A stretch of 28,800 nucleotides of DNA, taken from contig CAZDHT010000041.1 of assembly GCA_964505325.1 (NCBI GenBank), positions 1 through 28,800 on the forward strand, written 5' to 3'. Source of the DNA: CAZDHT01 sp964505325. GTDB taxonomy: Bacteria; Planctomycetota; PUPC01. The notes beneath the pieces are model-generated. The model saw nothing but the letters and a program-made list of their open reading frames with translations, had not been told where the DNA came from and made no database searches. A program made the position numbers and the translations under genes. Within the stretch, counting starts at the first letter, position 1; each line of letters opens with the position of its first letter. Positions 23,430 through 28,800 of this stretch are shown in pieces.

Positions 23430-24413
23430 ATGAAGCACCCCGACCCGAATCTCGTCACGCCGATCTACGTGAAGACCGATCCCGACATGCCGCAGCCCGA
23501 AGAAGATGTCTATTACGTGCTGTCCGCCGAGGGACTGTTCCTCTGTCGGAACCACCCGTTCTTCAGCAGCAGCGTCCCCGCCCGCGACTGGCCCGGCGAG
23601 TTGGCTCCCCAAGACACGTTCCTCCGGCTCGACTACCCCAAAGTGCCGCGGCGCCTGATGGAGCTGGCAGTGGCCTTTTTCGCCTGGATCGGCAAGAAGT
23701 ACGACGCCGAGGCCGCCCTGCTCCTGGCGTGGGACGAGCAGGCGAAAGAAGTGCACCTCATCGTCCCCGAACAGCTCACCACGATCTCGCGCAACTATTG
23801 GGGCGACCGCTACCCGAGGGGCGTTCAGTACGATGCCCCTCTCAAACTCCCCGAGGGCTGGATCATCTTTGGTGACCTTCACAGCCATGTGGACGGCGCG
23901 GCGTACTCATCTTGGGTTGACAAGAACGATGAGACATATCGAGCCGGCCTGCACATCGTCGTCGGGCGGGTTCACCGGGAGCCGCCGGAGTTCCACGTTG
24001 AGGCGACAGTCGACGGCTCCAGATTCACCGTCAAGCCGGAGTTGGTTCTGGAGGGCTATCAGCGCCGCGCCGCGACGGTGCCACAACGCTGGCTCGAGAT
24101 GGTCGAGGTCGAGGTCGTCTCCTACCGCCGTGGCCGGAAATGCGTCACCGTCCTGAACCCGGGCGCTCCCGACGGCGGCGCAGCCCAGGCGGAAGACGAC
24201 GGCGAGGACGCCGAGGAAATCACGAGCGCCGCCGAAACGCGTCACGGTGAAGAAACGCGCCGGCCCGGCTGCGATGAGGGAGATAACGGCCACGACACGT
24301 CCGGCACCGAGGTCAAGAAGATCGTGCTTCAACTCCCGGCGCCCAAAGAAGGGCAGGAGGATTCCAGCGTCGGCGAGGAGGCCACGAATGACCAAGCCGC
24401 GATCAAAGATTGA
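23430..24413 (+). CDS. JAMM/MPN metalloprotease 2 (PRTRC-A/Bil-type)
   Basis: A 327-residue protein from ATG 23430, with GAGGAG seven bases upstream. The JAMM site is Glu94 (DAEAALLLAW), His151-Ser-His153 and Ser161-x2-Asp164, written as GDLHSHVDGAAYSSWVDKND: the compact HxHx7SxxD form found in PRTRC protein A and Bil-type JAB proteins. The N-terminal ~75 residues resemble the short beta-rich domain before JAB in those families (YYVLSAEGLFLCRNHPFF). The last ~90 residues are an acidic, low-complexity tail (AEDDGEDAEE) that may mediate protein contacts. Likely role: trimming Arg100 from Ubl2 and/or removing Ubl2 from targets. The E1-2 gene starts 26 bases before its stop, so the two are translationally linked. 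Confidence 0.87.
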   Translation: MKHPDPNLVTPIYVKTDPDMPQPEEDVYYVLSAEGLFLCRNHPFFSSSVPARDWPGELAPQDTFLRLDYPKVPRRLMELAVAFFAWIGKKYDAEAALLLAWDEQAKEVHLIVPEQLTTISRNYWGDRYPRGVQYDAPLKLPEGWIIFGDLHSHVDGAAYSSWVDKNDETYRAGLHIVVGRVHREPPEFHVEATVDGSRFTVKPELVLEGYQRRAATVPQRWLEMVEVEVVSYRRGRKCVTVLNPGAPDGGAAQAEDDGEDAEEITSAAETRHGEETRRPGCDEGDNGHDTSGTEVKKIVLQLPAPKEGQEDSSVGEEATNDQAAIKD

Positions 24414-25200
24414 CCGGCCGCTGGTCCCCGATCTGCCCGATCATTCCACCGTCAAGATTCTCGGCCTGGGCGGGGTGGGCGGCATTGTGGCCCGCTACCT
24501 GACCATGTTCCTCGCCTCGCTCGACCGCAACATCCGTGTCGTGTTCGTGGACGGCGATAGCTTCGAGCCGGGGAACAGCACACGCATGTACTTCTCCGAC
24601 CACGGCAACAAAGCCGTGGTGACCCGAGCGGACCTGATCGACCGGTTTGTGGACTCGCTGCTCTCTCTGATCGCCGTCGCGGAGTACGTCACGCCCGAGA
24701 ACATCGCGCGACTCATCCACAACGGCGACAACGTGATCCTTACCGTGGACAACCATGCAACCCGGAAGCTGGTCTCGGATTTCTGCGCCACCCAGCTCGA
24801 CGACGTGTGTCTCATCTCCGGCGGAAATGACGGCGTAGGAAAGGATGCCACCGGCCGGCAGCAACGGGGGACGTACGGCAACTGCCAGATCTACATCCGC
24901 CGCGGCGGCCGTGACCTTTGCGCGCCGCTGACCCGGTATCACCCGGAGATACAGGAACCCGCAGATCACAGCCCCTCCGACAAGAGCTGCACCGAACTCG
25001 TCAAATCGGTGCCACAGATCCTGTTTGCCAACCTCATGGCGGCGTCGGCCATTCTCAACACGTTCTGGCTTTACCTGTGCCAGGCCAGCCATTACAGCGA
25101 GCTGGCCTTCGACATCGCCGACGGCCTCATGCGGCCGGTGATGCTCCCCCCGCCGGACCTCGACGCATTGCGCTCCGCAGGGGAAACCGGGGACAGATAA
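24388..25200 (+). CDS. E1-like (ThiF-family) activating enzyme 2 (PRTRC ThiF-like)
   Basis: A 270-residue protein from ATG 24388, with GAGGAGG upstream inside the JAMM-2 gene. The Rossmann signature is GLGGVGG (26-32), followed by the acidic strand end VDGD (54-57) and the second acidic site VDNH (120-123). Cys201 (DKSCTELVKSVPQ) is the likely active cysteine, in the C...PQ context seen in PRTRC/Bil ThiF proteins. It is smaller than E1-1 and lacks paired zinc cysteines. It should adenylate Gly99 of mature Ubl2. The final residues (ETGDR) and the TAA stop fall inside the left arm of a REP-like palindrome, so the element may have landed at the gene's 3' end and altered its last codons. This is the last gene of the island. 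Confidence 0.87.
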   Translation: MTKPRSKIDRPLVPDLPDHSTVKILGLGGVGGIVARYLTMFLASLDRNIRVVFVDGDSFEPGNSTRMYFSDHGNKAVVTRADLIDRFVDSLLSLIAVAEYVTPENIARLIHNGDNVILTVDNHATRKLVSDFCATQLDDVCLISGGNDGVGKDATGRQQRGTYGNCQIYIRRGGRDLCAPLTRYHPEIQEPADHSPSDKSCTELVKSVPQILFANLMAASAILNTFWLYLCQASHYSELAFDIADGLMRPVMLPPPDLDALRSAGETGDR

Positions 25201-25280
25201 CTTTCTTTCGCCGGACAACGGACAAGCATTGCGCGGAGCGGATTAGCCTGGCGAAAAAAGTTATCTGTCCCCGCTTTCCC
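25181..25280. repeat. REP-like imperfect palindrome 1 at the end of the island
   Basis: Left arm 25181-25212 and right arm 25250-25280 are inverted copies containing GGGGACAGATAACTTT, differing by one substitution and a short indel near the loop. The loop holds a nested GCGGAGCG that can pair with CGCTCCGC just before the left arm. Elements with this core are often scattered in bacterial genomes as REP/RAYT-type repeats. It overlaps the stop codon of E1-2 and could also act as a transcription barrier. Confidence 0.75.
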
Positions 25281-25313
25281 GCTTTCAGCGTTTCGCCACC
25301 GCGCGGCGTGCGA

Positions 25314-25376
25314 AAAACGGTGACTGGCACCAGCGGAGCGAGTGAAACGAGCGGAGACGTGCCTGTCACCGGTTTT
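25314..25376. repeat. REP-like imperfect palindrome 2
   Basis: AAAACGGTGACTGGCAC (25314-25330) and GTGCCTGTCACCGGTTTT (25359-25376) are inverted copies with one mismatch and one bulge. The loop contains two AGCGGAG direct repeats. It follows palindrome 1 directly but has a different core (GGTGACAGGCAC), so two repeat families are stacked here. Confidence 0.7.
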
Positions 25377-25510
25377 CAGCACGGGAGCACGGGTCCGGGA
25401 CCACGGGTCGCGGATCTCAAAATTCGCGGGATTCGGCATTGGCTCTTTCCGCGAAGCCGCTATACTATCCACCGGATTTCTTCCACCAGAGCCACTTGGG
25501 AGCGTTGGGT

Positions 25511-27436
25511 GTGGACAGTGTCTTTCGCTGGGAGCAATGGGCCCGGTTCGCGCGGCGTTGCGCCATCTTGTCCGTGCTGATGGCCGCCGTTGCGGTTCCG
25601 GCCGCGTGTCAGGCGCGAGAGGCCAAGAACGTCACGGACCTGCCGCCTGTCAACGTCTGGGCCACGGGCGATTGCGTCCGGGTGAACCCGGTGACGGGGA
25701 AGTATTTCATCGACCGCCCGGACATCCATCCCGACTATCCGACCGGCGACTACCGCTCGCACAACGCAGTGTGGGACGCGGCGAGGAAGACCGTCACCCT
25801 CCGCGCCGCCCGCAACGAGTTCGTGGCGTTCCAGGTCATTGTCGAGAGCCACAAGCCCGTGTCCGGCGTCAAGGTCCGGCTCGACAAGCTCATCGGGCCG
25901 CGCGGCGCGGCGATCGGCGGCCGGAACGTCGCGCTGTTCAAGGCGTGGTACGTGGAGGTCAAGCAGCGGTCGTCCGTCTTCGACAAGCTCGGCCTCGGGC
26001 TGGGCTGGTACCCCGACGCGCTGATTCCCATCAAGATCGGGGCGCCCGCGGCGTTCGACATTCCCGACGCGCGGAACAAGATCGGCCCGAAGCAGAAGAA
26101 CCAAACGATTTGGGTGGACGTCTACGTGCCGCGCGACCGCGCGGCGGCGCCGCCGGGGACCTATCGGGGCGAGGTGCACGTCACCGGCGGCGTAACTTCG
26201 ACGCTGATTGTCAGCTTGGACGTGTGGGACTTCGCGCTGCCCGACGAGCGCCACCTGCGCGGCGACATCTGGAACAGCTCGCTGGCCCGGATGCCGCCCG
26301 ACCTCGAACTCGCCTACTACCAGATGTTCCACCGCCACCGCTTCCAGCCGGGCGTGTGCTACCACCGCCCCAAGCTCAAGCTCGCGGGCGCCAAGGTCAC
26401 CATCGACTGGACCGACTACGACGCGCGGCTCACCAAGTACGTCGACGGCTCCGCGTTCACGAAGACGCACGGCTACTGGGGCCCCGGCGAGGGCGTGCCG
26501 ATCACGCACATCATCCTGCCGCCCAATTGCGGACGCGGCGCCGGTGGCGGATGGCCCGTGCCGCTGCCCAAGGGCAAACTGACACCGGAGTACGAAGCCG
26601 CTTGGCGTGATTTCCTCCGCCAGGCGAAGGAGCATTACGACGCCCATCCCGCGTGGAAGAAGATCGGCAAGGTCGTCTTCATGGGCAGCCTCGACGAGGG
26701 CTACAACATGCGGGTGTACAAGCGGATGATGTACTACAGCACGCTGTGCTCGTCGGCCGCGGGCAAGGGCTGGTATCAGTTCCGCGTCGATGGCGGCCAC
26801 AACTTCGCGACGATGAAGATGCTGCGGCCGTACGTCGACCTGTGGGTGATGGCCACCTTCTCCCACAACGGCGACAAGATGACCCATTACCGAAAGCTCG
26901 GCCTGGAGGGCTGGTTCTACGGCGACATGATCTTCGAGAAGGCGTCGGCGCTCAGCGGCTCGAACACGTACCTCGACCTCGATCTGCTCACGTGCCGCGG
27001 CCCGGGCTGGGCGGCGTGGTGGCACCGCTCGGGGTTCTGTTCGTGGGAGTTCGACTATCACTCGTGGAGCGCGTGGACGGTCGCCGCGAACTTCCGCCAC
27101 CGCCGCACCAGCCGCCACGCCAAGAAGGGCTCGGTCTTCAACGGCTCCGGCCTGCTTATCTACCCCGGCAAGTTCATCGGCTCGAAGGACCCCGTGCCCA
27201 GCATCCGCTTCAAGGCGCACCGGCGCGGGTTCCAGGACTACGAATACTTCTGGCTGCTCTCGCAGAGGGACGGCAAGAAGGACGCCGCCGACAAGCTGTG
27301 CAAGTCGATCATTCATTCGCATCCGTTCGGCAATCCCAGCCACCGCAAGATCGAGATATGGAAGAACAACCCGGAGGCTTGGGACGCCGTGCGGATTCAG
27401 ATGGGCAACCGGCTGAGCGCGGGCAAGACACGCTAG
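25511..27436 (+). CDS. Secreted GH123-like (DUF4091) protein, copy 1
   Basis: A 641-residue protein. GTG 25511 has GGGAG upstream and gives a signal peptide (CAILSVLMAAVAVPAACQA); an upstream TTG at 25439 is less likely. The N-terminal ~240 residues are a beta-sandwich-like region (TLRAARNEFVAFQVIVE). The rest matches the DUF4091/GH123 catalytic type, with the paired acids Asp395-Glu396 in FMGSLDEGYN and the family-like RRGFQDYEYFWLL near the end. GH123 enzymes cleave N-acetylgalactosaminides by substrate-assisted catalysis, using an Asp-Glu pair. Activity here is inferred; many DUF4091 proteins are untested. It is flanked by REP-like elements and followed by a paralogue. Confidence 0.8.
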   Translation: MDSVFRWEQWARFARRCAILSVLMAAVAVPAACQAREAKNVTDLPPVNVWATGDCVRVNPVTGKYFIDRPDIHPDYPTGDYRSHNAVWDAARKTVTLRAARNEFVAFQVIVESHKPVSGVKVRLDKLIGPRGAAIGGRNVALFKAWYVEVKQRSSVFDKLGLGLGWYPDALIPIKIGAPAAFDIPDARNKIGPKQKNQTIWVDVYVPRDRAAAPPGTYRGEVHVTGGVTSTLIVSLDVWDFALPDERHLRGDIWNSSLARMPPDLELAYYQMFHRHRFQPGVCYHRPKLKLAGAKVTIDWTDYDARLTKYVDGSAFTKTHGYWGPGEGVPITHIILPPNCGRGAGGGWPVPLPKGKLTPEYEAAWRDFLRQAKEHYDAHPAWKKIGKVVFMGSLDEGYNMRVYKRMMYYSTLCSSAAGKGWYQFRVDGGHNFATMKMLRPYVDLWVMATFSHNGDKMTHYRKLGLEGWFYGDMIFEKASALSGSNTYLDLDLLTCRGPGWAAWWHRSGFCSWEFDYHSWSAWTVAANFRHRRTSRHAKKGSVFNGSGLLIYPGKFIGSKDPVPSIRFKAHRRGFQDYEYFWLLSQRDGKKDAADKLCKSIIHSHPFGNPSHRKIEIWKNNPEAWDAVRIQMGNRLSAGKTR

Positions 27437-27476
27437 GAGGTCGTCTTAGAACCCGCAGTGAGAGGCCCAGGGGTCT

Positions 27477-27530
27477 GGTGGGGCAGGCATTCTTGCCTGC
27501 CCGCGGGCAGACAGGAATGTCTGCCCCACC
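27477..27530. repeat. REP-like perfect-centre palindrome 3 between the GH123 paralogues
   Basis: Two 27-base arms (27477-27503 and 27504-27530) are inverted copies with three mismatches, two of which are G-T wobbles, and no loop. The core is GGTGGGGCAG...CTGCCCCACC. It fills most of the 126-base gap between the tandem GH123-like genes. The in-frame reading across the gap has no stop, which is probably coincidence. Confidence 0.8.
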
Positions 27531-27562
27531 AACCTGGAACGGCGCCTGAAGGAGAGGGTCTG

Positions 27563-28800
27563 ATGAACGTCTGGGCGACAGGCGACGGCGTGCGGGTCAA
27601 TCCCGAGACGGGGTGTTACATCGAGGACCGGACGGACATCCACGCGGATTATCCGACCGGCGACTACCGGACGCGGAATGCGGTGTGGGATGCGGCGGCG
27701 AACCGCGTTACGCTGCGTGCCGCGCGGAACGAGTTCGTGGCGTTCCAGGTCATCGTTGAGACGGACGGCCCGGTGTCGGGGGTGAGCGTGCGGCTCGACC
27801 GCCTGACCGGCCCGGACGGCGCCGAGATCGCCGGGCGGAACGTCGCGCTGTTCAGGGCGTGGTACGTCCACGTCACCCAGGCGTCGAGCGGATACCCCGA
27901 CCTCTCGCTCGGCCCGGCGTGGTACCCCGATGCCCTGATCCCGACGCCGGCGGGTGAGCCGCTCACGTTCGACCTCCCCGACGCGCGGAACGGCATCGGC
28001 CCGACGCAGAAGAACCAGAGCGTGTGGGTCGACGTGTACGTGCCCCGCGACGCGCCGGCCGGCGCCTACGCGGGCGAGCTGGCCGTCTCCGCCGGCGGCG
28101 ACGAGCGGCGCATCGGCGTCGAACTGACCGTCTGGGACTTCGCACTGCCCGACGAGATTCACTGCCGCGGCGACATCTGGAACGGCTCGCTCAAGGACAT
28201 GTCGCTCGACGATGAACTGGCCTGGTACCAGATGACCCACCGCCACCGCTTCCAGCCGGGCGTCGCCCGCTGCCGCCCGGACATCGAGGTCGACGGGACC
28301 GAGGTCCGCATCGACTGGACGAGTTACGACGCGCGGCTGCGGCGCTACTTCGACGGCTCGGCGTTCACCCCCGAGGTCGGCTACTGGGGCCCCGGCGAGG
28401 GCGTGCCGATCGGTCACGTCCAGCTCCCGCTCGACTGCGGCAAGACGGGGCGGCCCGAGGGGGCCTGGCCCGTCCCCCTGCTCGCGGACGCGCCGACCCC
28501 TGAGTTCGAGGCCGTGTGGATCGAGACGGCGCGGCAGTTCCGCGAACACTTCGACGCCGACCCCACCTGGCGCCGCGTCGAGAAGATTATGTTCATCGAG
28601 GGGCTGGACGAGTCGTACAACGATGCCGCCTACAAGAAGATGATTTACTACTGCGACCTGCTCCGGCGCGGCTTCGGCGAGGGATGGTTCAAGTACCGCA
28701 TCGACGGCGGCTACTCGCACGAGGCGATGGAAAAGCTCCGCCCGTACGTCGACCTCTGGGTCTGCCACACCATCGGCTTCGACGCGGAGAAGATGGCCCA
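27563..28800 (+). CDS. GH123-like (DUF4091) protein, copy 2, cut by the window end
   Basis: At least 412 residues, open to the last base of the window. ATG 27563 has AAGGAGAGGG upstream. It aligns without large gaps to copy 1: NVWATGDGVRVNPETG, VTLRAARNEFVAFQVIVE, WYPDALIP, GDIWNGSL, and the Asp349-Glu350 pair in FIEGLDESYN. It differs in having no signal peptide: translation begins where the mature part of copy 1 begins. Either it is cytoplasmic, or a palindromic insertion upstream removed its export signal. It is clearly a tandem duplicate that has diverged considerably, with the active-site pair retained. Confidence 0.85.
   Translation, partial: MNVWATGDGVRVNPETGCYIEDRTDIHADYPTGDYRTRNAVWDAAANRVTLRAARNEFVAFQVIVETDGPVSGVSVRLDRLTGPDGAEIAGRNVALFRAWYVHVTQASSGYPDLSLGPAWYPDALIPTPAGEPLTFDLPDARNGIGPTQKNQSVWVDVYVPRDAPAGAYAGELAVSAGGDERRIGVELTVWDFALPDEIHCRGDIWNGSLKDMSLDDELAWYQMTHRHRFQPGVARCRPDIEVDGTEVRIDWTSYDARLRRYFDGSAFTPEVGYWGPGEGVPIGHVQLPLDCGKTGRPEGAWPVPLLADAPTPEFEAVWIETARQFREHFDADPTWRRVEKIMFIEGLDESYNDAAYKKMIYYCDLLRRGFGEGWFKYRIDGGYSHEAMEKLRPYVDLWVCHTIGFDAEKMA

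Noticed and set aside
1..28800. tRNA, rRNA, CRISPR arrays, insertion-sequence transposases
   Set aside because: I looked for cloverleaf-like, regularly spaced repeat and transposase signatures on both strands and saw none; a dedicated scan could still find a degenerate one.

Overview
The window is a GC-rich bacterial scaffold, probably a metagenomic assembly: two stretches are joined by exactly 100 Ns flanked by an identical 55-base end overlap. The flanking genes (secreted NHL/FlgD-like propeller, transglutaminase-like protein, YetA/rhamnogalacturonan-lyase-like protein, toroid lyase-like protein, GH123/DUF4091 pair) suggest a Planctomycetota or related PVC-type polysaccharide degrader. That lineage call is inferred from gene content; there is no rRNA or marker gene here.

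Layout. (1) 1-9288: secreted carbohydrate-related genes, one on the minus strand. (2) 9289-10713: assembly gap, a truncated secreted protein, and an acetamidase/formamidase-family gene. (3) 10743-12635: an XRE-type regulator on the minus strand and a roughly 730-base divergent region with good promoters facing both ways and several short palindromes. (4) 12636-25200: twelve plus-strand genes forming one ubiquitin-like conjugation island. (5) 25181-27530: three REP-like palindromic elements around a secreted GH123-like gene. (6) 27563-end: a tandem paralogue of that gene, cut by the window end.

The island is the main result. It opens with a ParB-like protein, followed by a complete first set: FHA-like/RING E3 candidate, E1, E2, an unknown protein, a ubiquitin-like protein (Ubl1) that ends directly in Gly, and a JAMM protease. 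Next come an Mpa/ARC-type AAA+ unfoldase (coiled coil, OB-like domain, AAA) and, overlapping it by 4 bases, a ClpB-like AAA protein whose Walker A and Walker B residues are replaced. A second set follows: MoaD/ThiS-like Ubl2, an E2-like (Prok-E2_D/PRTRC-B-like) protein, a second JAMM protease and a second E1. The second set plus ParB resembles the PRTRC cassette. The first set resembles eukaryote-like bacterial E1-E2-RING-Ubl-JAB operons.

Reasonable model (inference): Ubl1 is activated by E1-1, passed to E2-1 and placed on targets with help from the RING protein. JAMM-1 removes it, and the Mpa-like ring with its pseudo-ATPase partner unfolds tagged proteins. Ubl2 is trimmed by JAMM-2 and activated by E1-2. 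The two pathways may modify each other's parts or the ATPase. No protease core is encoded here. The XRE protein probably controls the divergent promoters. Ubl1 has an almost ideal Shine-Dalgarno sequence, and a strong stem separates it from its protease gene, which would favour modifier over deconjugase. I know of no described locus with this exact combination, but I could not search.
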